NCBI RefSeq assembly: GCF_004102025.1
Contig: NZ_CP025228.1
Span: 1,054,001-1,118,000, forward strand
DNA from: Actinomyces qiguomingii
Lineage (GTDB): Bacteria > Actinomycetota > Actinomycetes > Actinomycetales > Actinomycetaceae
Direction: 5' to 3'
DNA: 64,000 nucleotides
Made by a program: the position numbers and the translations under genes. Below are positions 54,639-62,190 of this stretch, one piece after another. The notes beneath the pieces are model-generated. The model was given only the letters and a program-made list of their open reading frames with translations, did not search any database and was not told the origin of the DNA. Position 1 is the first letter of the stretch; the number at the start of each line of letters is the position of its first letter.

Positions 54639-55409
54639 ATGGCACTGACCCCCGAGGCGATCGAGACCTTCACCCGCCTGTTCGGCTCCGCCCCCGAGCC
54701 CAGCCCCACCGACCCCGAACTCATGGAGACCCTCCAGAACCACATATTCGGCGAGGTCTTCTCCGCCGGCGTGCTCACCGACGTCGAGCGCGAGTTGATC
54801 ACCGTTACCTGCCTGGCCTCCATGCAGACCCTGCCGCAGCTGCGCGCCCACACGGCTGTTGCGTTGAACGTCGGGGCCACCCCCGAGCAGCTGCGCGAGG
54901 TCATCTACCAGTGCCAGCCCTACATCGGCTACCCCAAGACCCTCAACGCCATCGGCGTGGTCAACGAGGTCCTGACCGAGCACGGCGTCCAGCTGCCCCT
55001 GCCGAGCGCCGCCACCGTCGACTACGCCGACCGGGACGAGGCCGGCGCCGCCATCCAGACCCCGCTGTACGGGGACGAGGTCAAGGCCGTCTTCGCCAAG
55101 TTGCCCGAGCCCTTCGACACGCAGGTGCCGCACCTGCTCACCGCCATCGGCTTCGGGGAGGTCGAGTCCCGCGGCGTGCTGAGCGTAGCCGAGCGCGAGA
55201 TCATCAGCCTGGTGGCCATCGCCGCCATCGGCGCCGCTACCCAGCTCACTCCCCATGTGGCCGGAGCGATCAAGGCCGGCAACACCCGGCAGAAGGTCGC
55301 CGCCGCCCTGGTGCAGGCCATGCCCTACATCGGTGGCCCCTATGCCCTGTCCGGCCTGGTGCTGGTGGCGAACTACGATCCCAACGCCTCCTCCGAGGCC
55401 TACCGGTGA
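54639..55409 (+). CDS. Carboxymuconolactone decarboxylase (CMD) family protein with two CMD domains
   Basis: A 256-residue protein with two CMD/AhpD-like helical repeats (about residues 35-115 and 165-245). Each has the pattern hydrophobic-E-R-E, A-hydrophobic-A, H-x-x-x-A-hydrophobic: VERELITVTCLASMQTLPQL and AEREIISLVAIAAIGAATQL. Neither has the CxxC pair of peroxidase-type AhpD, so redox activity is unlikely; gamma-carboxymuconolactone-type chemistry or an unassigned role is possible. The start at 54639 has AAGGGAG seven bases before; the frame extends 52 codons upstream through the terminator region without a signal. Confidence 0.88.
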   Translation: MALTPEAIETFTRLFGSAPEPSPTDPELMETLQNHIFGEVFSAGVLTDVERELITVTCLASMQTLPQLRAHTAVALNVGATPEQLREVIYQCQPYIGYPKTLNAIGVVNEVLTEHGVQLPLPSAATVDYADRDEAGAAIQTPLYGDEVKAVFAKLPEPFDTQVPHLLTAIGFGEVESRGVLSVAEREIISLVAIAAIGAATQLTPHVAGAIKAGNTRQKVAAALVQAMPYIGGPYALSGLVLVANYDPNASSEAYR

Positions 55410-55453
55410 GGTCACCGCCGCCCTGCGTCGCCTCTCCGCCACCACCCCTATCG

Positions 55454-55510
55454 CCGAGGTCGGTAGGTGTTACGTGCCGAGGCCGGTCGATATGACCGCT
55501 GAGGTATGGG
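55454..55510. repeat. 22-bp array locus 4 (CCGAGGTCGG core)
   Basis: CCGAGGTCGG at 55454, CCGAGGCCGG at 55477 and a degraded CTGAGGTATGG at 55499 (23 and 22 bp apart), 45 bp after the CMD gene. Confidence 0.6.
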
Positions 55511-55560
55511 GGCTGTGCGGCTCGCCGCAGGGCGCCGGTAGGTAGATACGTAGTCAGCAC

Positions 55561-55601
55561 GGTTTCTCTGGAGCGTCTTGGGCGGACGCTCCAGAGAAAC
55601 C
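55561..55601. terminator. Bidirectional terminator between CMD and GIY-YIG genes
   Basis: GGTTTCTCTGGAGCGTC (55561-55577) is the exact reverse complement of 55585-55601; 7-base loop. It ends 8 bp from the stop of the convergent GIY-YIG gene, with TTTCTC/GAGAAA giving partial U-runs on both strands. Confidence 0.85.
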
Positions 55602-55609
55602 GGGCTGGC

Positions 55610-56536
55610 TCACCTCGGCCAGTAGAAGGCGCCCTGTTTGCATTTCTCGGATGGAATCCAGTGGCCGTACGGGCCGACAAGCTCGTCGAACAGCGGTCCG
55701 CTGTCGATGATTTCAAACTGGAAAGCGCAGCGCTTAGTGTCGTTCGAGTAACTCTGTGGCTCCCAAGTTCCCGGAATGATCCTCAGGAGAGCGCGAGTAA
55801 CGCCGCGATGCACCGCAACGGCATACTTGATCCCGCTGCCTTCTACTCTCGCGATGCTGAGAGGCCACCACCCGCAGGCGGACTCTCCGATCTTCTGGTA
55901 GTTCTTCTCGCGTTCCTCGCGAGTCAGCCATTCTGATCGGAATCCATGACCATAACGCTTGTAGCCTCCGGGCATATCTTCCCCATCGGGAGTCTCGGTC
56001 CAACCTGCGAGTTTGATTGTCAACAACGGGCCGGGGTAGGTGAGTTCGGGTGCTCCCTTCTCGGCAATCAGGTCATCGAGAAGCACTACCCCGTGGCCGC
56101 GGGCTTTTTCGCGCCGCGCATTCGTTAACTGCTCCTTTAAGCCGTCGGGGTGGCGCGATGATCCGTTGGTGATCGGCGTCACCGGCATGGAACGGAGCAG
56201 GTCTATGCAGACCGCCTCAGCCGCCGTGTATTCGAGATCCTTTTTCATTCCATAACGCAGAATCCATATTTGGGGATCGCGGTCGTCGGCGCGTATGTCT
56301 CGGATCTTCTGCACTTTTTTACTTACTGTGTCATGAGTGTCGTCCTCGTCCTCCTTCTCCTCTGGTTTTGTGAGCATCGCTTCCCGGCCGTGTGCGCCAA
56401 ACCGTTCACCTCTTCCCTTTCCGACATAAAAGGGGATTCCGTCTCGTGGGTCGACGAGCATGTAGACGTAGCGGCCGAGCTCGTCCGCAACTTGGGATTG
56501 GACGGCCGGATCAATCTTGGTAGAAGCTGAGGTCAT
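55610..56536 (-). CDS. GIY-YIG domain protein (LEM-3/COG3680-like)
   Basis: A 308-residue protein. Residues about 20-130 form a GIY-YIG nuclease domain: RYVYMLVDPRDGIPFYVGKG (Y-V-Y and Y-V-G in place of GIY and YIG), the catalytic Arg in GRGERFGAHG, and a candidate metal Glu in YTAAEAVCIDLLRSMPVTPI followed by TNG. This is the LEM-3-like branch. The second half (about 175-308) has a Trp-rich segment (ACGWWPLSIARVEGSGIKYA; VAVHRGVTRALLRIIPGTWE) whose fold I cannot name. GAAGGA lies seven bases before the ATG at 56536. It is divergent from a large methylase-like gene across 382 bp. Nuclease activity is inferred from conserved residues; the pair suggests a DNA-targeting or defence role. Confidence 0.75.
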   Translation of the reverse strand: MTSASTKIDPAVQSQVADELGRYVYMLVDPRDGIPFYVGKGRGERFGAHGREAMLTKPEEKEDEDDTHDTVSKKVQKIRDIRADDRDPQIWILRYGMKKDLEYTAAEAVCIDLLRSMPVTPITNGSSRHPDGLKEQLTNARREKARGHGVVLLDDLIAEKGAPELTYPGPLLTIKLAGWTETPDGEDMPGGYKRYGHGFRSEWLTREEREKNYQKIGESACGWWPLSIARVEGSGIKYAVAVHRGVTRALLRIIPGTWEPQSYSNDTKRCAFQFEIIDSGPLFDELVGPYGHWIPSEKCKQGAFYWPR

Positions 56537-56918
56537 GCCGGTTCCTTCGGGTGCCTGGACATCGGTGTCGGATGGGTATTGGCGGGTATCGACGGTCGAT
56601 CGCCTTGGTTGGTCTTGGTGGAGGTACCTAGGGCGTGATGCCTGGATGGCAGGGTAGCAGTCGTGGACTCTGGTAGTCCTTCTGGCTGCTGTTGTTGTCA
56701 GAAACGTTGTCAAACGGTGCGTCTTGGGGATGGTGTTCTTTCGTCGGAGGGTGTGCCGGTCGTTTTGCGTGACGCGGGTGGCCGGGTGACTGATCTGGGG
56801 CGGACCGGATCGGCGCTGATTCATTGGCGCGGCCCTGCGTTGGGTGGTGACGTGGCCGAGTGCCGCTCGTGGCTAACGCCCCCGAATTCGTGTCAGACCT
56901 GCGTCATAGCCTGGCCTC
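56537..56918. other. Divergent regulatory region of the GIY-YIG/methylase pair
   Basis: 382 bp; AT-richer than flanking DNA from 56540 to 56720. TAGCCT (56907-56912) stands 6 bp before the methylase-like ATG. An open frame from GTG 56663 runs into the methylase-like gene in another frame (LSSEGVPVVLRDAGGRVTDL region) and could be a small or decayed gene, but no signal supports it. Confidence 0.4.
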
Positions 56919-58979
56919 ATGGCCGGTATGGAGACCTTCACGCCCAGATCAGCGATGGACCTAGATCAGGACCGAGTGCGGCGTGCTCGTGAGCAGGCGC
57001 GGCTTTCGGGGCGGCTGGGTCTGCTCGGCTCCGAGTGCAGCTTGGTTCCAGCGCAGCTCATGGATCCTGTCACCGAACCGGTGATGACCAACCAGGCGAG
57101 CGTGGCGGTGGCGATCGTCTCCGAGCAGTCGCCGCTCAAGCAGGCCCGTGACGCAGCAGCGCGGGGCGGCCTGCGCGGAGCCACGCACGTGGTGCCGCCG
57201 GAGTTGAGCGACGCGGAGCTGACCACCATGCTCGGTAACGCCCTGTGCATTCCCGTGCACGCAAGCCGCCTCAACGTCGTCGTACCCGTCATCGCCGGAC
57301 AACAGGCGCCCAGCACGGCTGAGTCCCCGGCGCCGACGGCCTCGCTGCTCGCCCGAGTGCGGCAGGTGCTGTCCAGTTATCCGGTGCGTGACTCGGACAA
57401 TCTCGCGGCCGGACGCGGCGGGCAGGGCTACACCCTGCCCGAGAAGATGGCCATCCTCCATGCAGGCACGGCGGCCGGCTCCGAGCGCGACCAAGCGTTG
57501 CTCCAGGTAGCCGATGACATCGTCGGCCCCGTGGACTGGGAACGTTGGTCCGGCATCGGACGCACGGTCCGCGCAGACCTGGACGCCTTCTTCGCCGACC
57601 AGTTGCGCCTGCGCCGGAGTGACCCGTGGATCCGCGCACTCATCACCGCGCTTGAGCGCGACACCGGCATCGTGGGGGAACGGCGAGTGGCGGAGGAACT
57701 CACCATCCAGGCCGTCCTCACCGGCAATCTCCTGCGTGAGCCCTCCGGCCTTACCGCGGCGGAATACCGCACCAGGGGGCCGCGGGACATCGAGAGCATG
57801 CGCTCACTGCTCGAACTCATCCAGGCACCAATGCCCAACGAGCGGATTCTCGAGCTGCTCGCTCCGCTGGACGATCTGCGCTCCCTGGTCCAACGCCGCA
57901 GCTGGATCAATCCCGACCTCCACTTCGTAATGGCCCTCCTGGACGAACTCGTCGAGAACTTCCTCACCCCCGTCTTCCCCGAGGCCATGAGCAGGATCAA
58001 CGCCCCTCTGCCGGACGCGCTCGCAGACGCCCTCGTATGGGCCGCCGACGAGATGGCCCTGCGCTATCTGCGTCCCTTCGGCCTACGCAACCCCCAGCAC
58101 GCCCACGTCCTCGATCCGATGACCGGAGCGGGTGAACTCATCTCGCGCTTCCTGATACCCGGATCAGTCAGTCCGCAGACGGCGAAGACCGTGTGGCCTC
58201 GCGGCGGCGCCTACACGATCAGTTCCGGCGTCATGTCCAGATTCCTCGCCAACGCGCGGATCGAGACCGCACAGGAGGCGCAGGGCTGGCCGACCATCCA
58301 TTCGGACTGGGACGCCGTAGATGGTCCCCGTCTCCAGCTGCCACTGCGGGTTCTCGCAGATCCGCTGCTTCTGGACCTGCCGGCACTCGGCCCGGCGCCG
58401 CAGCGCCTGCATTCGGCCACCTACCCCCTACAGCCCACATGGTTCGAGCAGGACGAGTTCGACAAGGCCGCCATCTGCCACTACCCGCCCCACGTGATCG
58501 TCTGCAACCCGCCCCGCGGGCAAGCGGCCGCCGGCTCAGAGTCTCGCTACGCCGGTCTGGACGCCAGGCTCGCCGCCGCATACGACGCCGCCGGAACACC
58601 GACGCCGACCAACATGGACACGCGCATACTGACCTGGGCGTGCGAGCACATCCCCGACTACGGGGTCATCGCCCTTGTTGTCAGCGCCGCACTGATTGAG
58701 GACCCGGAATATGCCGGGCTCCGGCGCCGCCTCATCGCGCAGATGGACAGCATCCGCGTTATCGATCCCAGAGACCGAGAGGACCTCGTATCTCCGTACG
58801 AGGACACCGTGCTTCTCATCGCCGCCCACGCAGGCGAACCTACCGATGAATGCAATGTCCTGTACTACCGGGGGTTGCCCGACCCGAACAACTGGGAGCA
58901 GGGGTGGCATCCGATCAGCTCCGCGAGCGGTGCCCCATGGAGCCTGCCTCGGCCGGTCGCTCCCGGCGGCTACCGGTGA
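56919..58979 (+). CDS. Large adenine-specific DNA methylase-like protein
   Basis: A 686-residue protein. The C-terminal half is a class I SAM-dependent methylase of the N6-adenine type: motif [17 protein letters not shown] (Asp399), motif [13 protein letters not shown] (Asn530), and a following pattern [20 protein letters not shown] then [20 protein letters not shown] like the methylase part of type ISP restriction-modification enzymes. Motif IV has NPPR where active enzymes have NPPY/F/W, so base stacking may be lost. The N-terminal 350 residues are mostly helical, with [14 protein letters not shown] (about 105-118) resembling motif X of cytosine methylases. No helicase or fused nuclease. 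TAGCCT 6 bp before the ATG suggests a leaderless start. Nine bases separate it from ogt. Confidence 0.75.
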   Translation: MAGMETFTPRSAMDLDQDRVRRAREQARLSGRLGLLGSECSLVPAQLMDPVTEPVMTNQASVAVAIVSEQSPLKQARDAAARGGLRGATHVVPPELSDAELTTMLGNALCIPVHASRLNVVVPVIAGQQAPSTAESPAPTASLLARVRQVLSSYPVRDSDNLAAGRGGQGYTLPEKMAILHAGTAAGSERDQALLQVADDIVGPVDWERWSGIGRTVRADLDAFFADQLRLRRSDPWIRALITALERDTGIVGERRVAEELTIQAVLTGNLLREPSGLTAAEYRTRGPRDIESMRSLLELIQAPMPNERILELLAPLDDLRSLVQRRSWINPDLHFVMALLDELVENFLTPVFPEAMSRINAPLPDALADALVWAADEMALRYLRPFGLRNPQHAHVLDPMTGAGELISRFLIPGSVSPQTAKTVWPRGGAYTISSGVMSRFLANARIETAQEAQGWPTIHSDWDAVDGPRLQLPLRVLADPLLLDLPALGPAPQRLHSATYPLQPTWFEQDEFDKAAICHYPPHVIVCNPPRGQAAAGSESRYAGLDARLAAAYDAAGTPTPTNMDTRILTWACEHIPDYGVIALVVSAALIEDPEYAGLRRRLIAQMDSIRVIDPRDREDLVSPYEDTVLLIAAHAGEPTDECNVLYYRGLPDPNNWEQGWHPISSASGAPWSLPRPVAPGGYR

Positions 58980-58987
58980 GCGCCGTA

Positions 58988-59557
58988 ATGCGAGTACAGT
59001 CGTTGGCTGTGCCGCAGGCCACGATTCGTCTCAGCGCTTTCAACTCGCCGCTGGGACCCATGACGCTGGCCGCCGCCACGGGGGAGGGGCTGCCCGACGG
59101 CGGCGCCGTCGTCGGCGTCTGGTTCGACGGGCAGCGCCACGACCGCGCCGGACTCACCAGCGACGCGCGCCCGGTGACCCCCGGCGCCGCGGACGAGCCG
59201 CCTGTGCTGGCGCAGACCCGAGCCTGGCTGGAACGCTACTTCACCGGCGAGGACCCCGGCCCGACCCCCGCCCTGGCCGCGGCCGGCACCGACTTCCAAC
59301 AGCGCGTGTGGGATCGACTGCGTACTATTCCGCGCGGGCAGACCACCACCTACGGGCGCATCGCCGCCGACCTCGCGGCCGCCAGCGGCCGGTCCGCCTC
59401 GGCCCGCGCCGTCGGCTCCGCCGTGGGCCGCAACCCCGTCAGCCTGCTCGTGCCCTGTCACCGCGTGCTGGGTGCCAACGGCGCCCTGACCGGCTACGCC
59501 GGCGGGCCCGAACGCAAGGCCGCCCTGCTGCGGCTGGAAGGAGTGGCTGTCGCGTGA
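58988..59557 (+). CDS. ogt: Methylated-DNA--protein-cysteine methyltransferase
   Basis: A 189-residue suicide DNA repair enzyme that takes the alkyl group from O6-alkylguanine. The acceptor is Cys157 in [20 protein letters not shown] (PCHRV motif plus the GYAGG loop); [20 protein letters not shown] is the DNA-binding helix region. The N-terminal domain (about 1-100) is degenerate, as usual. Two starts compete: ATG 58988, and GTG 59009 which has TACAGT eight bases upstream (leaderless) and gives a more typical N-terminus. Linked by overlap to the hydrolase genes downstream. Confidence 0.94.
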   Translation: MRVQSLAVPQATIRLSAFNSPLGPMTLAAATGEGLPDGGAVVGVWFDGQRHDRAGLTSDARPVTPGAADEPPVLAQTRAWLERYFTGEDPGPTPALAAAGTDFQQRVWDRLRTIPRGQTTTYGRIAADLAAASGRSASARAVGSAVGRNPVSLLVPCHRVLGANGALTGYAGGPERKAALLRLEGVAVA

Positions 59558-60015
59558 GCAGCTTCCGGAAACACCGCTCCGAGTTGCGGCGCACCCGCCT
59601 CGACGTCGTCTCCCGCAGCGCACCCATGGAGGGCGTGCTCACCGTTCCTGAGGAGGCGGGCGACGGCGTCCACGCCACTCGCGAACGCCGCCTCCCGCTG
59701 GTGATCTGCTGCCACGGCTTCACGGACTCGCTGCACGGCACCGCCGATGTGGCCGACCACCTGGCCGCCCTCGGCCTGGCGACCTACCGCTTCACCTTCA
59801 ACGGCGGCTGGGCCGGCGCCGACATGACCGGCATGAGCGTGCTAACGGAGGTGGAGGACCTCGAGGCCGTGCTCGACGCCGCACGTGCGGGCGCCGCGGC
59901 AGGCGCCGGCCCCTGGGCGGGAATCGACCCGGAACGCATCGCCCTGCTGGGCAAGTCCCAGGGCGGCGCCGTCGCGGTGCGCGCCGTCGGCCTCCTGGAC
60001 GGCCCCAGTGCGTGA
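59554..60015 (+). CDS. Truncated alpha/beta hydrolase
   Basis: A 153-residue protein that covers only the first half of an alpha/beta-hydrolase: the strand and oxyanion turn [15 protein letters not shown], then [12 protein letters not shown], and the nucleophile elbow GKSQGGA. It stops 14 residues later, so the catalytic Asp and His, about 100 residues further on in relatives, are missing. The GTG start overlaps the ogt stop (GTGA), and its own last eight bases overlap the start of the next, complete hydrolase. It probably arose by deletion between tandem paralogues; a role as a non-catalytic subunit is possible but unsupported. Confidence 0.7.
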   Translation: MSSFRKHRSELRRTRLDVVSRSAPMEGVLTVPEEAGDGVHATRERRLPLVICCHGFTDSLHGTADVADHLAALGLATYRFTFNGGWAGADMTGMSVLTEVEDLEAVLDAARAGAAAGAGPWAGIDPERIALLGKSQGGAVAVRAVGLLDGPSA

Positions 60016-60856
60016 GGCCGGCGGCCTGGCGGGGGCCGAGGCGGAAGACGAGACGAACGACTACCTCGCCCGCGAGTTGACGGTGCCGGTCGGCGCGGCC
60101 GGCGCCGACCCGGGCGGGCTCGTCCACGCCCTGACCTACGTGCCCCGCGCCGCCGCGGCCGGGCGGCTGCGCGCCCCGCTGGTGGTGTGCTGCCACGGGC
60201 TGGGGGAGTCCGGGCTGCGGGTGGCGCCGGTCGCCCAACGGCTGGCCGCCGCGGGCGCCGTCGCCATCGCCCCCAGCTTCCGCGGGGGAGGAGCCCCGAC
60301 CACAGGCCCGACCACCGCCATGACCATCGGCACCGAACTGGCCGACCTGGATGCCGTATTGAAGACCGCCCGCACCTGGCCCTTCGTCGACACCGCCCGC
60401 ACCGCCCTGTTCGGTCGCAGCCAGGGCGGACTCGTGGCCATGGAGGCGGCCGCCGCCCACCCGGCGCAGATCGCCGCGCTGACCCTGTGGTACCCGGCGC
60501 TCGCGGCCCCTGCCTCGGTGCGGCGCCGCTTCGGGCGCCTCGACGCGGTGCCGGAGACCTTCACCTCCCGCGTCGACGGCCGCGACATCACGCTCGGACG
60601 GGACTTCGCCCGCGACCTCTGGACCCGCGACGTCGAGGCCGCCATGCGCCGCTACCCCTCCCCGGTGCTGCTGGTGCACGGCGAGGCGGACGCCGACGTG
60701 CCCCTCGCCGTCTCGCAGGCGGCCGCCCGCACCCTCCCCGACGCCCGCCTGGAGCGCATCCCCGGTGCGGGGCACGGCTTCGGCGACGCGAACTTCGAGG
60801 CGGCCGTGGGGTGGACCGTGGACTTCCTGGCCTGGGCGGGCGTCCTGGACGACTGA
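60008..60856 (+). CDS. Alpha/beta hydrolase (dienelactone hydrolase-like)
   Basis: A 282-residue hydrolase with a full triad: nucleophile Ser in FGRSQGGLVAM, Asp in LLVHGEADADVPLAVSQ, His in PGAGHGFGDANF. The oxyanion turn is VVCCHGLGESGLRVA. It is likely an esterase or acyl-peptidase-like enzyme of the BD-FAE/DLH group with no predictable substrate. GTG start at 60008 lies within the preceding truncated paralogue, so the two are translated together. It ends the ogt-led gene group. Confidence 0.85.
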   Translation: MREAGGLAGAEAEDETNDYLARELTVPVGAAGADPGGLVHALTYVPRAAAAGRLRAPLVVCCHGLGESGLRVAPVAQRLAAAGAVAIAPSFRGGGAPTTGPTTAMTIGTELADLDAVLKTARTWPFVDTARTALFGRSQGGLVAMEAAAAHPAQIAALTLWYPALAAPASVRRRFGRLDAVPETFTSRVDGRDITLGRDFARDLWTRDVEAAMRRYPSPVLLVHGEADADVPLAVSQAAARTLPDARLERIPGAGHGFGDANFEAAVGWTVDFLAWAGVLDD

Positions 60857-60930
60857 GGTCGAGGTCGCCGGCCGGTGCGGACCGGGCGGGCGCGTCGGCG
60901 ATGGTCGGCGGGTGCAGGCGACTTGTGTTC

Positions 60931-60959
60931 TTGCCCCTAATACCTCGAATCGCCATAAT
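60931..60959 (+). promoter_or_regulatory. Leaderless promoter of the sirtuin gene
   Basis: TTGCCC (60931-60936), spacer 17 bp, CATAAT (60954-60959), then seven bases to the GTG at 60967. It is the best -35/-10 pair in the window for a leaderless start. Confidence 0.65.
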
Positions 60960-60966
60960 CGCCTGG

Positions 60967-61872
60967 GTGACCGAGACTCCCACCTCATCGCCGCTCGACG
61001 CAGCCAACCTGGTTCGTATTGACCGCCTAGCCGAGGCCCTGATCGACGCGGACGCCGTCCTAGTCGGCGCCGGCGCGGGGCTGTCGGTCGCCGACGGCGA
61101 TGCGCACGCCGGCCCCGCATTTGAGGCGCGCTTCGCCGACTTCTACGCCGCCCGTGGCATCACCGACGCCTACTCCGGCGGCTTCTACCCCTTCCCCACG
61201 CCGGAGGAGAGGTGGGCCTTCTGGGCGCGAAACATCCTCCTCCAGCGCTACGAGTCCGGCCCCGGCGCCGTCTACCGCGACCTGCATGACCTGCTGGACG
61301 GGCGCGACTACTTTGTCCTGACTACCAACGTCGACCACCGTTTCCAGAACTCCGGCTTCCCCAAGGACCGCCTGTTCTACACCCAGGGCGACTACGGCCT
61401 GTTCCAGTGCTCCGTGCCTTGCAGCCAGGACACCTATGACAACTACGACGCCGTCGTCGCCATGGATGCTGGCGAGCGCGCCAACACCGCCGCGGGCACC
61501 CCGATGCGAGTGCCCACACACCTGCTTCCCACCTGCCCTCGCTGCGGCGAGCCGCTGACCACCAACCTGCGCTCGGATGACACCTTCGTCCAGGACGCCG
61601 GCTGGTACGCCGCCGCCGAGCGCTACGTCGCCTGGACCGACGCCCACCAGAGCGGGCGCGTGCTCCACCTCGAACTCGGAGTGGGCATGAACACCCCCGG
61701 CATCATCAAGTACCCGTTCTGGCGCCGCGTGCACGCCAACCCCGAGTCCATCTACGCGGCGGTGTCGCTGGAGCCCGGCACGCCCCGCGAGATCGCCGGC
61801 CGCTCCATCCTCGTAGATGCCGACCTCGGCGCTGCCCTTTCCGCGCTGCGTGAACGGCTGTCTGAGCAATAG
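60967..61872 (+). CDS. Class M sirtuin (SirTM-like, NAD-dependent)
   Basis: A 301-residue Sir2-fold protein. The NAD-binding loop is VLVGAGAGLSVADG (canonical GAGxS), and TTNVDH (residues 119-124) replaces the usual TQNID. At the catalytic His position the sequence reads YTQGDYGLFQCS, with Gln140 instead of His. This Gln substitution and the GDYGxxQC segment mark class M sirtuins, which in Staphylococcus and Streptococcus ADP-ribosylate a lipoylated GcvH-like protein. Cys residues in FQCSVPC and LPTCPRCG could bind zinc. The usual partners (macrodomain, GcvH-L, lipoate ligase) are not in this window. Start GTG 60967 fits the promoter above. Confidence 0.85.
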   Translation: MTETPTSSPLDAANLVRIDRLAEALIDADAVLVGAGAGLSVADGDAHAGPAFEARFADFYAARGITDAYSGGFYPFPTPEERWAFWARNILLQRYESGPGAVYRDLHDLLDGRDYFVLTTNVDHRFQNSGFPKDRLFYTQGDYGLFQCSVPCSQDTYDNYDAVVAMDAGERANTAAGTPMRVPTHLLPTCPRCGEPLTTNLRSDDTFVQDAGWYAAAERYVAWTDAHQSGRVLHLELGVGMNTPGIIKYPFWRRVHANPESIYAAVSLEPGTPREIAGRSILVDADLGAALSALRERLSEQ

Positions 61873-62040
61873 CGGACACTGGTCAGCCCACGTGACACGC
61901 AGCGGCGATCCAACCAGGGTCCCGCGGTCTGAGCAGGGGGTAGCGGGGGATGTCTCTGTCCGTCGCCGTGGCGGTCCTCCGTGTTGACTAACTCTCTGGG
62001 CGAAGCTTCCTCCGTCATGGGGCACGGCAGCCGCCATAAC

Positions 62041-62119
62041 GACCGACCTCGGTGGTTACTTCGACCGACCTCGGTGGTTACTTCGACCGACCTCGGTGGT
62101 TACTTCGACCGACCTCGGG
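62041..62119. repeat. 22-bp array locus 5 (three perfect units)
   Basis: Perfect 22-bp units at 62041-62062, 62063-62084 and 62085-62106, then 13 bp of a fourth. On the minus strand each has CCGAGGTCGG followed by TCGAAGTAAC, matching the other four loci. It lies between the sirtuin gene and the ABC transporter promoter. Confidence 0.85.
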
Positions 62120-62128
62120 GAGGGGGCT

Positions 62129-62158
62129 TTGTTGGTTCTCTCAGGAAGGCGGCATAGG
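62129..62158 (+). promoter_or_regulatory. Candidate promoter of the ABC transporter gene
   Basis: TTGTTG (62129-62134), 18 bp, CATAGG (62153-62158), 32 bp before the ATG. It starts 9 bp after the 22-bp array, so array-binding proteins could influence it. Confidence 0.45.
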
Positions 62159-62190
62159 CTCTCTTACTCGACCCCCGCTCCGGAGAGCCC

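Noticed and set aside
56663..56992. Plus-strand open frame upstream of the methylase-like gene
   Set aside because: It overlaps the methylase-like start in another frame and lacks a signal or family match; part of it (residues 25-60) looks protein-like, so a decayed gene cannot be excluded.
58696..60015. A single 439-residue frame running through ogt into the hydrolase
   Set aside because: Its first 285 residues are an out-of-frame Arg/Pro-rich shadow of the methylase-like and ogt genes; only the end is the truncated hydrolase starting at 59554.
62041..62119. CRISPR array
   Set aside because: Units are directly joined with no spacers, and no cas genes are in the window. The same holds for the 19- and 21-bp arrays.
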